A stretch of 19,660 nucleotides of DNA from an uncultured Lachnospiraceae bacterium (GCA_910577105.1 CAJTMB010000039.1:1-19660); one strand, 5' to 3'; counted from the first letter of the stretch, positions 1-7,996 are shown. Notes: a model not told the origin generated them from the letters alone. Made by a program: numbers and translations.

Positions 1-80
1 GGCGTGTCGGAATGGCAGACGAGGCAGACTCAAAATCTGTTGTGGGCAACCACGTATGGGTTCAAGTCCCATCGCCGGCA
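1..80 (+). tRNA. tRNA-Leu (anticodon CAA), 5' end cut by window edge
   Basis: The cloverleaf can be drawn by hand. The 3' acceptor strand CGCCGGC lies at 73-79 with discriminator A at 80. The window opens with GGCG, the last four bases of the matching 5' strand GCCGGCG, so about three bases are missing. The T-arm is ATGGG-TTCAAGT-CCCAT at 56-72. The anticodon loop CTCAAAA puts CAA at 31-33, which reads UUG leucine codons. A long variable arm (about 41-54, GTGG...CCAC) fits the class II tRNA-Leu shape. No CCA is encoded after the discriminator. A strong terminator follows directly. Confidence 0.95.
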
Positions 81-85
81 GTATG

Positions 86-132
86 AAAAAGGTTTGAAAT
101 GTCAGGAATCCAAGACATTTCAAACCTTTTTA
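86..132. terminator. Bidirectional rho-independent terminator
   Basis: A perfect 13-bp stem is formed by 91-103 (GGTTTGAAATGTC) and 114-126 (GACATTTCAAACC) around a 10-base loop. It is followed by a T-run on the plus strand and preceded by A5 (86-90), which gives a T-run on the minus strand. It can therefore end both the tRNA-Leu transcript and the converging TetR/ABC operon, whose last gene stops at 137. Confidence 0.93.
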
Positions 133-136
133 TATT

Positions 137-937
137 TTAAATATGTAAGTCTTTGTTGCAAAATACGGTAATCCCAATCGAATAAAAGATAATAGCGCAT
201 ATCAGTAAAGCCAGAGTTCCAATGATGGCGCTGTTTTCATTTGCTATAATACCATTTGCGTCAAAAAGGGTAAAGAATGTAAAATACTTGATTACTTTTG
301 CTTTTTCCCCTGTATTTGCCAGCATTTGAAGAATATACATAAGCGCCGGGATGCCTGCCCCGAAGGCAATACTGTATTTTGTCTCTGAAAAAATACAGGA
401 AGCAATAAAGCAGATGCTGCCAATAAATAAATGCAGGCATAAAAGGGAGACATTTAGTTTTAACAACTCAGATATTACAAGTTCTCCCGGAAAATTTATT
501 TCCGCTATTGCCACTTCCAGCCCGGTCGCATAGATAATAAGCAGCAGTATTCCGCTGATAAGAACAGACATCTGCGTTGCCGCCACCGTCCGGCGCTTTA
601 CAGGCGCCGCTAATAATGTAACCATGGAGCCTTTATCAACATATTTGGCGATAAGGCCGTTGCCGCGCAAGATACAGAATACCATAGGAAAAATCAACAA
701 GATAAATCCATAGAGATAGGAAATCATAAAGCAAATCAGACTTGTTGCCCCTGCACTCATCCCAACCGAAGCCATCAGTGTTGGCATTACCTCATAAAAA
801 CTGTCTAAAGTTGCCATCATCTCCGGGTCGTACATACTGATAATTATGGAAACATACATAGTGATAACGGCGGCAAATATGATGAGTATTTTAAAACTGC
901 CTTTCAGCTCTCGTTTGTATAAAGTCATACTAAGCAT
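137..937 (-). CDS. ABC-2 type transporter permease
   Basis: A 266-residue integral membrane protein with about six hydrophobic segments (near residues 14-36, 64-92, 117-140, 155-180, 186-203 and 236-258). This is the usual layout of ABC-2 type permeases that work with a separate BcrA/CcmA-type ATPase. It should form the membrane channel of an exporter; the substrate cannot be read from the sequence. The start at 937 is chosen because GGAGG stands 8 bases before it. It overlaps the stop of the ATPase gene by 8 bases, so the two are probably translationally coupled. A second in-frame Met three codons later lacks equally good spacing. It is the last gene of the tetR-ATPase-permease operon and runs into the terminator at 86-132. 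The DNA is AT-rich: 19 G/C of 60 in the line 841-900. Family-level call only. Confidence 0.88.
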   Translation of the reverse strand: MLSMTLYKRELKGSFKILIIFAAVITMYVSIIISMYDPEMMATLDSFYEVMPTLMASVGMSAGATSLICFMISYLYGFILLIFPMVFCILRGNGLIAKYVDKGSMVTLLAAPVKRRTVAATQMSVLISGILLLIIYATGLEVAIAEINFPGELVISELLKLNVSLLCLHLFIGSICFIASCIFSETKYSIAFGAGIPALMYILQMLANTGEKAKVIKYFTFFTLFDANGIIANENSAIIGTLALLICAIIFYSIGITVFCNKDLHI

Positions 938-1748
938 TCTCTTTACCTCCGTAATAATTCATAAAGATTGTTTCAAGGCTTTGTTTTGATGTGACCGTAA
1001 CATTGTTACCATTGCATATTCCATCAAAATCTTTTGCAAAATCCTCCGCCAGCTTTGGTGAATCCAAACAAACGGTATAAGTGCGCATATGGCGTTCCCT
1101 CAAGGTTTCAACGGAGTCGACTGTTACAAGTTTTCCGCTGCGGATAATGCCAATACGGTCGCAGGTGCGTTCTACTTCTTCAAACATATGGCTGGATAAA
1201 AGAATGGTTTTGCCTTTCTTTTTTTCTTCCGCAATCAATTCAATAAAGCGGTTTTGCATCAAAGGGTCAAGTCCGCTTGTAGGCTCATCCAAAATCAGAA
1301 TGTCAGGGTCATGCATAAAGGCGGCGACAATGCCAATCTTTTGTTTCATTCCCTTACTCATTTTTTTGATTTTATTTTTCGGGTCCAATTCAAATCGCTC
1401 AAGCATTTCCTGCATCCGGTTTTCCTTACCTGCGTTTCGGTAATTTGAAACAAATATGAGAAATTCCTTACCGGTCATATCATCAAAAAAATTTATTTCT
1501 CCGGGAATATATCCCAGTCTTTTTTGAATTTCACTGCGATTTTTCCAGCAATCCAATCCAACAATTTGACAATTCCCGGCTTTAGGCTTGATAAATCCCA
1601 TCAAATGACGGATTGTTGTAGTCTTACCGGCGCCATTCGGGCCAAGAAATCCAAAGACCTCGCCTTTTTGTACTTGAATGGATACATCGAATATTCCTTT
1701 TCCGGCTCCGTATTTCCGGGTCAGATTTTGAACGTTTATCACATTCAT
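930..1748 (-). CDS. ABC transporter ATP-binding protein (CcmA/BcrA type)
   Basis: A 272-residue ATPase with all core motifs: Walker A GPNGAGKTT at residues 36-44, Walker B ILILDEPT at 150-157 followed by the D-loop SGLD, and the H-loop histidine in SSHMFEE (H187). The signature motif is SKGMKQK (131-137) in place of the classical LSGGQ, which is common in exporters of this branch. It should power the permease encoded next to it. Its ATG overlaps the tetR stop as ATGA (4-base overlap), and AAGGAGG sits 7 bases upstream inside tetR, so coupling to tetR is likely. The roughly 60 residues after the H-loop are typical of multidrug, lantibiotic or bacitracin-type exporters, but substrate cannot be inferred. 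Confidence 0.95.
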   Translation of the reverse strand: MNVINVQNLTRKYGAGKGIFDVSIQVQKGEVFGFLGPNGAGKTTTIRHLMGFIKPKAGNCQIVGLDCWKNRSEIQKRLGYIPGEINFFDDMTGKEFLIFVSNYRNAGKENRMQEMLERFELDPKNKIKKMSKGMKQKIGIVAAFMHDPDILILDEPTSGLDPLMQNRFIELIAEEKKKGKTILLSSHMFEEVERTCDRIGIIRSGKLVTVDSVETLRERHMRTYTVCLDSPKLAEDFAKDFDGICNGNNVTVTSKQSLETIFMNYYGGKENA

Positions 1749-2365
1749 TGAAATTCCTCCTTATATGAAATATTTTTAAACATTGCTGCCCACTGCGTAA
1801 ATTCTTTTTTTATGTCGTCAATTTCAATTGCTTTGCCTTCCATTTGCCGGGAGTGGAGATAACCGTCGGTTATCCAGACCAACATATGATAAATTCGCTT
1901 AGGGTCAATACCTTCTTTAAATTTATCCAGTTCAAGGTTTTTAAAATAAGTATCGTACTTCTCACCTTTTCCAATGCTTATTTTTGATTGGATTTCCGTT
2001 GATACATCCTCTTTCTGTGAGTAAAAGCAGCGAATGGAAAAACGTATGATAAAGGGATTTTCTATCAGCATCTTCACTTTTTTTTCCGTTGCATAGGCAA
2101 TTAATTCAAAGAAATCATTTATCTCCCAAAGATGTGCGTCAGAAATTGCTTCCTCAACAATTTTTGACACATATTCAAAGGTGTGTAAATACAAGTTTTT
2201 TTTGTTGTGGAAATAATAAAACAATAATCCCTTAGAAATACCGGCTTTCGACGCTATCAAGTCAGTGGAGGCGCGCTTGTATTCATATTCTCCAAATACC
2301 TCCATGGCAGCATTGTAGACAGCAAGCTGTTTCTCTTCGGGGAGTTCGTAAAAAGCATTATTCAT
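1745..2365 (-). CDS. TetR/AcrR family transcriptional regulator
   Basis: A 206-residue protein with an N-terminal TetR helix-turn-helix (about residues 28-55, ASTDLIASKAGISKGLLFYYF) and a mostly helical ligand-binding C-terminal part. I chose the ATG at 2365 because AAAGGAG stands 5 bases before it. A TTG start 18 bases further upstream would place the ribosome site inside the gene. TetR proteins next to exporters usually repress their own operon and are released by a ligand. Here tetR is the first gene and overlaps the ATPase gene by four bases, so autoregulation of the whole operon is the natural inference. The 11-base palindrome between promoter and start is a candidate operator. The ligand is unknown. 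Confidence 0.93.
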   Translation of the reverse strand: MNNAFYELPEEKQLAVYNAAMEVFGEYEYKRASTDLIASKAGISKGLLFYYFHNKKNLYLHTFEYVSKIVEEAISDAHLWEINDFFELIAYATEKKVKMLIENPFIIRFSIRCFYSQKEDVSTEIQSKISIGKGEKYDTYFKNLELDKFKEGIDPKRIYHMLVWITDGYLHSRQMEGKAIEIDDIKKEFTQWAAMFKNISYKEEFQ

Positions 2366-2378
2366 TTTGTCTCCTTTG

Positions 2379-2389
2379 ACCAATTTGGT
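2379..2389. promoter_or_regulatory. Candidate TetR operator palindrome
   Basis: ACCAATTTGGT is a perfect 11-base palindrome located 13 bases upstream of the tetR start and downstream of its predicted -10 box. GGTCAAA/TTTGACC occurs twice around it, giving a wider repeated pattern at 2376-2395. Its position suits autorepression, but no binding is shown by sequence alone. Confidence 0.45.
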
Positions 2390-2412
2390 TTGACCGATTT
2401 GCTTATTTCTTA

Positions 2413-2440
2413 ATAATATCGGATTGACTCAAATTTTCAA
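2413..2440 (-). promoter_or_regulatory. Predicted sigma-A promoter of the tetR-ABC operon
   Basis: On the minus strand TTGAAA (2440-2435) and TATTAT (2418-2413) are separated by 16 bases, close to the consensus. The -35 box overlaps the stop codon of the upstream FAD-Rieske gene. I see no terminator between the two genes, so read-through from that gene is also possible. Confidence 0.6.
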
Positions 2441-3765
2441 GGGGGTGTGATAAAATTTTTCGGTGGTCTGGGCAAATCCCCTGTTGCAGGATTATAGAGA
2501 AGACGGCCTTCCTTGGTAAACTTTGAGCCATGGCAGGGACAGTCCCATGTGTGTTCGGCAGGATTCCACTTTAAGGCGCATCCGAGATGGGGACAGCGGT
2601 TTCGCGAGGGGGTTAACAGCCCCATGAGGGAGGATGCAATATTGCAGAATAATTGTTTTGTCATCATGCTTCGGGAGGGGGAAAATACATCCGCATATTT
2701 GTTTTCCCTTCCCATCACCATGTCGGTGAGTATGTTGGCGGCTGCCATGGAAGAGGTCATTCCCCACTCGTTAAAGCCTGTGGCAACATACATGTCCGGA
2801 AGAGCGTTGCTGTATGGCCCGATGTAAGGGACGCCGTCTAAGCTGATACAGTCCTGTGTGGCCCATGCATAGGCTTCTTCTGCCTGTGAAAACTGCTCAT
2901 GGGTATATTTGCGAAGCATTTCATACTGGCAGGCCTTTTTCCCGGTGCGGTGGTCGCCGCCGCCTACAAGCAGCAAATCCTTATAATTTCTGAAATATAA
3001 TCCCTGACTGCCGTATTCCACATAAGAGCCTGATATGGAAGCGGCATTTTTCAAGGCGAGGATATAGGAGCGTTTCTGATAAAGCTTCATAAAATAGAAA
3101 CCATGCGTATTCCAAATGGGAAAATGGCAGGCAACGATAATTTTTTTTGCTTTTATGCGGAAGTGTTCCGTAAAGGCTTCATTTGCTCCGAATGCCTGTA
3201 TCCTGGAGTGCTCTCTGATATTCAGGTTTTCTGCCAGGGCGGCAATCAGCTTTAAGGGGTGGAACTGTGCCTGCATGGGAAATTCCACGGCTGCAAGCGC
3301 GGGAACGGGAAGCGGGACTTCGTGGAGAAGACGGGCATTATAGCCCAGGGAATGCAGGGCTTTTACCTCGTCTTCCATAAGCGCGGCATTGCTGCAGGAA
3401 TAAATACAGGCAGGGATATCTTCAAAATCACAGTCAATCTTTTCGCAAAGGGAGCGAAAAGAAGAAACTGCCTGCAGGTTTGCTTCCAGATACAGCCTTG
3501 CCTTGGTATAACCGAACTTCTTTATAAGGTTTTTGTATAAAGTATCATGCTGTGCGGAAATAACGGCGGTGGTACCCGCAGTTGTTTTGCCGGCAATGGT
3601 GTCCGCCTCAAGGAGAAGGCATTCAACACCTGCTTCTTTCAGATGGTGTGCGCATAGGATACCGGCCATTCCGCCGCCGATTATCAGAACATCGGTGGTT
3701 TCATCCCGGTCCAGGGCAGGAAAGGATGGCAGAACGGCGGTATCTGTCCAAAGAGAATTTAACAT
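2437..3765 (-). CDS. FAD-dependent oxidoreductase (DAO family) with C-terminal Rieske domain
   Basis: Two fused modules. The N-terminal part is a DAO-type flavoprotein with the dinucleotide-binding motif GGGMAG (residues 32-37, numbered from the upstream Met at 3771) and a C-terminal FAD motif near VATGFNEWGMT. The last 52 residues form a Rieske [2Fe-2S] domain: C393-P-H395 and C411-P-C-H414, with 15 residues between H395 and C411. Cysteines 398 and 413 are also present, as in disulfide-containing bc1-type Rieske proteins. This architecture matches the B. subtilis YhfW-like family; I know of no settled substrate. Electrons probably pass between flavin and cluster within one polypeptide. The start at 3765 is preferred because AGGAG lies 7 bases before it; the ATG at 3771 would have only one base of spacing. 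The gene stands alone, divergent from the lipoprotein gene. No signal peptide is visible, so it is probably cytoplasmic. Confidence 0.93.
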   Translation of the reverse strand: MLNSLWTDTAVLPSFPALDRDETTDVLIIGGGMAGILCAHHLKEAGVECLLLEADTIAGKTTAGTTAVISAQHDTLYKNLIKKFGYTKARLYLEANLQAVSSFRSLCEKIDCDFEDIPACIYSCSNAALMEDEVKALHSLGYNARLLHEVPLPVPALAAVEFPMQAQFHPLKLIAALAENLNIREHSRIQAFGANEAFTEHFRIKAKKIIVACHFPIWNTHGFYFMKLYQKRSYILALKNAASISGSYVEYGSQGLYFRNYKDLLLVGGGDHRTGKKACQYEMLRKYTHEQFSQAEEAYAWATQDCISLDGVPYIGPYSNALPDMYVATGFNEWGMTSSMAAANILTDMVMGRENKYADVFSPSRSMMTKQLFCNIASSLMGLLTPSRNRCPHLGCALKWNPAEHTWDCPCHGSKFTKEGRLLYNPATGDLPRPPKNFITPP

Positions 3766-3835
3766 ATTCATACTCCTGTTTTTTTCTTTATAGTATTGCC
3801 GGATGATTTTTTATGATGCAACATTTTTTCAGATA

Positions 3836-3844
3836 TGCTACAAT
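3836..3844 (+). promoter_or_regulatory. Possible extended -10 promoter for the 3901 onward gene run
   Basis: TGCTACAAT (3836-3844) is an extended -10 element 57 bases before the lipoprotein start. No convincing -35 is present at the right distance, so this is tentative. The surrounding 3772-3900 segment is the divergent control region for the FAD-Rieske gene and the long plus-strand run; nothing else in it is recognisable. Confidence 0.4.
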
Positions 3845-3900
3845 AGGATAGGCAGCATGGCTGAATGTGCCAAAATGCTTTGTGTGAAAGGAATCAGGGG

Positions 3901-4359
3901 ATGCTAAAAAGAAAGAAAACAGTGGTATGGGCAATACTTGCCTTGTTATGCCTGACATCATGCAAAAGAAGAGAGGCCGTAAGTGCAGAGGTCTTTAACA
4001 GGACGATGGAAGAACAGGGATATGAGATTGCGGATGCAACCAATCAGACTCAGGCAGATTATGTGCAGGCAATTAGCCTGGCCCAGAAAGACGGATACCA
4101 GATAGAGTTTTATGTATTCAGTGATGCAGAGGCGGCATTTTCCGTTTTCAGCCAGAACAAATCCCTGTTTGCAGAAAAAGAGGGTACGGGCAGTATGGAA
4201 CTGTCAAAGGATATCGGCAATTATCATTTTTATTCCCTTACCTCAAACGGGATGTATTTTCTGTTGTCCCAGGTGGACAACACAATGTGTTATGTGGTGG
4301 CAGATGCAGAATATAAAGCAGAAATCACAGATATAATAAAGCTGCTGGGGTATGAATAA
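3901..4359 (+). CDS. Putative lipoprotein of unknown function
   Basis: A 152-residue protein with a clear lipoprotein signal peptide: basic MLKRKK, a hydrophobic core, and the lipobox LTSC with the lipidated cysteine at residue 21, followed by KRR. The mature part (about 130 residues) is mixed alpha/beta with no family I can name; it contains QADYVQAISLAQKDGYQIEFYVF and is moderately acidic. The start at 3901 is chosen because AAAGGA lies 8 bases upstream and the signal peptide begins there; an in-frame ATG at 3865 would add 12 unsuitable residues. It should be anchored on the outer face of the cytoplasmic membrane. It is followed 19 bases later by a membrane-anchored zinc-finger protein, so the two may work as a pair. 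Function not recognised. Confidence 0.8.
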   Translation: MLKRKKTVVWAILALLCLTSCKRREAVSAEVFNRTMEEQGYEIADATNQTQADYVQAISLAQKDGYQIEFYVFSDAEAAFSVFSQNKSLFAEKEGTGSMELSKDIGNYHFYSLTSNGMYFLLSQVDNTMCYVVADAEYKAEITDIIKLLGYE

Positions 4360-4378
4360 AAACAGGGAGAGACCATAG

Positions 4379-4702
4379 ATGGACTGTAAGGAATTGGAAA
4401 AGATGATACCTGCATTTGTGGGGAAAACTCTGGAATACAAAGATTTAAAAAAGTTTATGGAGCATGTGGAGAAATGCCCCTCCTGTAAGGAAGAACTGAC
4501 GATACAGGTTCTGGTTTTTGAGGGTATGGCCCGACTGGAGGAAGGCAGCGCTTTTGACTTGCAGAAGGAATTGGACAGCCGCATACAGGAAGCCGGCAGG
4601 AAAATCCGTTTTCATGAACTCTTGAAATATATCAGCATTACATTGGAACTGGCTGCTTTGGCAGCAGTCATTATTATTATCATGTTATTTATATTGCATT
4701 AG
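4379..4702 (+). CDS. Membrane-anchored zinc-finger protein, anti-sigma-factor-like (zf-HC2)
   Basis: A 107-residue protein with cysteine and histidine spacing of the zf-HC2/ZAS anti-sigma fold: C3 and then H29-x3-C33-x2-C36. A charged linker follows, then one transmembrane helix (about residues 85-106, AALAAVIIIIMLFI) ending almost at the C-terminus. In known ZAS proteins the N-terminal zinc domain binds an ECF sigma factor on the cytoplasmic side. No sigma factor gene is found in this window, and almost no extracytoplasmic domain is left after the helix, so an orphan or repurposed role is possible. A GGGAGAG ribosome site precedes the start. It lies between the lipoprotein gene and polA (17-base gap). 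The zf-HC2 assignment rests on motif spacing only. Confidence 0.72.
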   Translation: MDCKELEKMIPAFVGKTLEYKDLKKFMEHVEKCPSCKEELTIQVLVFEGMARLEEGSAFDLQKELDSRIQEAGRKIRFHELLKYISITLELAALAAVIIIIMLFILH

Positions 4703-4719
4703 GAAGGGTATGAAACCAT

Positions 4720-7365
4720 ATGAGTCAAAAAATAGTATTGATAGATGGACACAGTATATTGAACAGGGCTTTTTACGGCGTGCCCGATTTGACCAGCGCC
4801 GAGGGACTTCATACCAATGCCATCCATGGATTCCTTAATATTATGTTCAAAATCCTGGAGGAAGAAAAGCCGGATTATCTTGCGGTGGCTTTTGACAGAA
4901 AGGAGCCGACATTCCGGCATGAAATGTATGCGGCATACAAGGGAACCAGAAAGCCCATGCCCACGGAACTTAAGGAGCAGGTGCCTGTCATGAAAGAGAT
5001 GCTTTCCTGTATGGGCATTGCCATGCTGGAGCATCCAGGCTGGGAAGCGGATGATATCTTGGGAACCCTTGCCAGGCTTTCAGAAGCAAAAGGGCTTGCC
5101 GTGTCCCTGGTTTCGGGGGACAGGGATTTATTGCAGATAGCCAGTGAACATGTAAAAATCAGAATCCCCAAAACCAAAATGGGAAAGACGGAAGTGGAAG
5201 ATTACTATGCTGGGGATGTGCTTGCAAAATATCAGGTGACGCCGTTACAGTTCATTGAGTTAAAGGCCCTGATGGGGGATACGGCGGACAATATTCCCGG
5301 CGTGCCTAAAATCGGGGAAAAAACGGCTACGGAGCTGATGGTAACCTACGGCTCCATAGAAGAGATTTATGCCCATGTGGAGGAAATCACCAAGAAGTCC
5401 ATCCGGGAAACCTTGAAAGAAAACAGACAATTGGCAGATTTAAGTAAAAAACTGGCCACCATAAAGACAGACTGTGCACTGCAATTTTCTTTGGAAGATG
5501 CAAAGGTGGGGGATTTTTATACTAAGGAAGCGTATGCCCTGTGCAAGAAACTGGGCTTTAAAAGTATTTTGGGAAGGTTTGACGGAAAAGCTTCCCAAAC
5601 AACGGATTCGGTCAGCAGCCTTTTTCGGAAAATATCGGATTTGCCGGAGGCAGAGGCATTTTGGAGTGGTGCAGGAAAGGCGGCAGAGGCGGGAGTCTGC
5701 CTGTTAGCGGATGCGGGTGAAGAAGAGATTACAGGGCTCGCTGTGTCCCTGTCCCGGACGGAAACGGTATTTATGCCTGTGGAAGGAGAGATTACAGGAG
5801 AATATCTTGCAGGGAAGCTTAAGGAAATTTCCGGCAGGACAGCGCTGTCTGCCTTTGACATCAAACGATACTACCGTTATCTGGATAAACAGGATACGAC
5901 TCGTTATTTTGATATTCTGATTGCAGCATATCTTTTAAATCCTTTGAAGAGTGATTATGACACAGAGTCCATAGCGGGGGAACACTTAAATATGATAGTG
6001 CCCGGACGTACTGAGGTGTTTGGCAAAGGCAGCTATCGGCAGGGATATGAAAAAAATCCCGAAAAAACCATGGAATATGCATGTTATGGCGCATATGCGG
6101 CGCATGCGGCAAAACCGGTATTATGGAAAAAATTGCAGGAAGCCGGTATGGACAGGCTGATGAACGAGATAGAAATGCCTTTGTCGCTTGTGCTTTATGA
6201 CATGGAACAGGCCGGGATGCTGGTCAGGCCGGAGGAGTTAAAGGAGTACGGGGAGAAGCTGACCGGAAGGATTGCGGAACTGGAAAAATCCATCCATGAG
6301 CAGGCAGGCACAGATTTCAATATCAATTCCCCGAAACAATTAGGGGAAGTATTGTTTGAAAAAATGAAGCTTCCCGAATCCAAAAAGACCAAAACGGGAT
6401 ATTCCACGGCGGCGGATGTGCTGGAAAAGCTGGCGCCGGATTATCCCATTGTGGCGGATATCCTTGAATACAGGGGACTGACAAAACTGAAATCCACCTA
6501 TGCCGAGGGGCTTGCGGCCTGTATAGCCGGTGACGGCAGGATACATTCCAGCTTCAACCAGACGATTACGGCCACGGGAAGAATCAGTTCCACGGAGCCG
6601 AATTTACAGAATATTCCCATGCGCATGGAGCTGGGCAGACAGATACGGAAGGTATTTGTGCCGGCGGAGGGTTTTCTTTTCATGGATGCGGATTACTCGC
6701 AGATTGAACTGCGCGTGCTGGCGCATATGTCAGGGGATGAACAGTTGATAGAAGCCTACAGAGAGAAGCAGGATATTCACCGCATTACGGCGGCAAAGGT
6801 ATTCCATACGCCCTTTGAGGAAGTGACGGATTTGCAGAGGCGCAATGCGAAGGCGGTTAATTTCGGCATTGTATACGGCATCAGTTCTTTTGGACTCAGT
6901 CAGGATTTGAGCATCACGAAAAAGGAAGCGTCCGCCTATATTGAGCAGTATTTTGAAACCTATCCGAAGGTAAAAGCGTTTTTGGATAATCTGGTGGCAC
7001 AGGCGAAGGAACGCGGCTATGCAGTGACAATGTTTGGCAGGAGAAGGCCGATACCGGAGCTTTCCTCCAACGTGTTTATGCAGCGTTCCTTCGGCGAGCG
7101 GATTGCCATGAATTCTCCCATACAGGGGACGGCGGCCGATATCATTAAGATTGCCATGCTGAATGTCTGGCGCGCCTTGAAAGAAAACAACCTGAAATCC
7201 AGGCTGGTGCTTCAGGTTCACGATGAACTGTTGATTGAAACGGCAAAGGGTGAGGAAGAACAGGTAAGGCGGATTATGGAGGAAGGCATGAGCAGCGCAG
7301 CCGAGCTTTCCGTCAGACTGGAAATAGACTTACATGCCGGCGCCAACTGGTATGAGGCAAAATAA
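4720..7365 (+). CDS. polA: DNA polymerase I, proofreading domain degenerate
   Basis: An 881-residue family A polymerase that fills gaps and removes RNA primers in repair and lagging-strand maturation. The 5' nuclease domain (about 1-290) keeps its acidic residues, for example D9, D59, GWEADD (107-112), SGDRD (132-136) and MGDTADN (185-191). The polymerase domain (about 480-881) has motif A DYSQIELR (D658), motif B with R707, K711, F715 and Y719, and motif C QVHDE (D835). F715 is equivalent to F762 of E. coli Pol I. The middle 3'-5' exonuclease domain (about 300-470) lacks the metal ligands: the DTE site reads DAG (331-333), the second Asp is replaced near IKRYYR (381-386), and the third site reads YACYGAY (453-459) with no Asp. 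Proofreading is therefore presumably lost, as in many Gram-positive Pol I enzymes. AGGAAGGG precedes the start; coaE begins 25 bases after the stop. Confidence 0.98.
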   Translation: MSQKIVLIDGHSILNRAFYGVPDLTSAEGLHTNAIHGFLNIMFKILEEEKPDYLAVAFDRKEPTFRHEMYAAYKGTRKPMPTELKEQVPVMKEMLSCMGIAMLEHPGWEADDILGTLARLSEAKGLAVSLVSGDRDLLQIASEHVKIRIPKTKMGKTEVEDYYAGDVLAKYQVTPLQFIELKALMGDTADNIPGVPKIGEKTATELMVTYGSIEEIYAHVEEITKKSIRETLKENRQLADLSKKLATIKTDCALQFSLEDAKVGDFYTKEAYALCKKLGFKSILGRFDGKASQTTDSVSSLFRKISDLPEAEAFWSGAGKAAEAGVCLLADAGEEEITGLAVSLSRTETVFMPVEGEITGEYLAGKLKEISGRTALSAFDIKRYYRYLDKQDTTRYFDILIAAYLLNPLKSDYDTESIAGEHLNMIVPGRTEVFGKGSYRQGYEKNPEKTMEYACYGAYAAHAAKPVLWKKLQEAGMDRLMNEIEMPLSLVLYDMEQAGMLVRPEELKEYGEKLTGRIAELEKSIHEQAGTDFNINSPKQLGEVLFEKMKLPESKKTKTGYSTAADVLEKLAPDYPIVADILEYRGLTKLKSTYAEGLAACIAGDGRIHSSFNQTITATGRISSTEPNLQNIPMRMELGRQIRKVFVPAEGFLFMDADYSQIELRVLAHMSGDEQLIEAYREKQDIHRITAAKVFHTPFEEVTDLQRRNAKAVNFGIVYGISSFGLSQDLSITKKEASAYIEQYFETYPKVKAFLDNLVAQAKERGYAVTMFGRRRPIPELSSNVFMQRSFGERIAMNSPIQGTAADIIKIAMLNVWRALKENNLKSRLVLQVHDELLIETAKGEEEQVRRIMEEGMSSAAELSVRLEIDLHAGANWYEAK

Positions 7366-7390
7366 CGCCAAAAGCGGCAGGGGGTGTGGT

Positions 7391-7996
7391 ATGAGGCTGA
7401 TAGGCATTACAGGAGGAGTAGGCGCCGGAAAATCAGAGGTGCTTTCCTTTATCAAAGAGCATTACAGATGCAAAATCTATCTGGCGGACGAGGTTGCCAA
7501 AGAAATACAACAGCCGGGACAGTCTTGTTATGAAGAAATGGTAACCCTTTTGGGCAGGGACGTGCTTGGGGAGGACGGCAGGCTGGATAACGGGAAAGTG
7601 GCAGGCAAAATATTTTCGGATAAGGACTTGCTGCTTGCGGTAAACGGCATTGTGCATCCGAAAGTCAGGGAGTATCTGGAAACGGCAGTCAGGCGTGCAC
7701 AGGCGGACGGATGGACGGAATTGTTTTTTATGGAAGCGGCGCTTCTGATAGAGAACGGGTATAAAAGCCTTGTGGATGAAATGTGGTATGTTTATGCGCC
7801 GGAGGAAGTGAGAAGAGAGCGCCTAAAGAACAACAGGGGATATAGTGATGAAAAGATATCCCGGATAATGGAAAGCCAGCTTACGGAAAAGTTATTTAGG
7901 GAAAACAGTGACTTTATCATAGATAACAGTGGTGCGGCCGGAAAGGCATATAACCAGATTAAAAAGAGACTGGAGGCATATACGTGGCAGGAATAG
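7391..7996 (+). CDS. coaE: Dephospho-CoA kinase
   Basis: A 201-residue enzyme catalysing the last step of coenzyme A synthesis, ATP-dependent phosphorylation of the 3'-hydroxyl of dephospho-CoA. The P-loop GGVGAGKS is at residues 8-15, followed by the typical ADEVAK segment, the FMEAALLIE region and the lid region (RRERLKNNRGYSDE). Length is normal for the family. The start at 7391 (MRLIGITGG) fits the family N-terminus and has AGGGGG six bases upstream; longer in-frame starts would run back into polA. Placement right after polA is a common arrangement in Firmicutes. The last 13 bases overlap the following FtsA-like gene, indicating co-translation. Confidence 0.97.
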   Translation: MRLIGITGGVGAGKSEVLSFIKEHYRCKIYLADEVAKEIQQPGQSCYEEMVTLLGRDVLGEDGRLDNGKVAGKIFSDKDLLLAVNGIVHPKVREYLETAVRRAQADGWTELFFMEAALLIENGYKSLVDEMWYVYAPEEVRRERLKNNRGYSDEKISRIMESQLTEKLFRENSDFIIDNSGAAGKAYNQIKKRLEAYTWQE

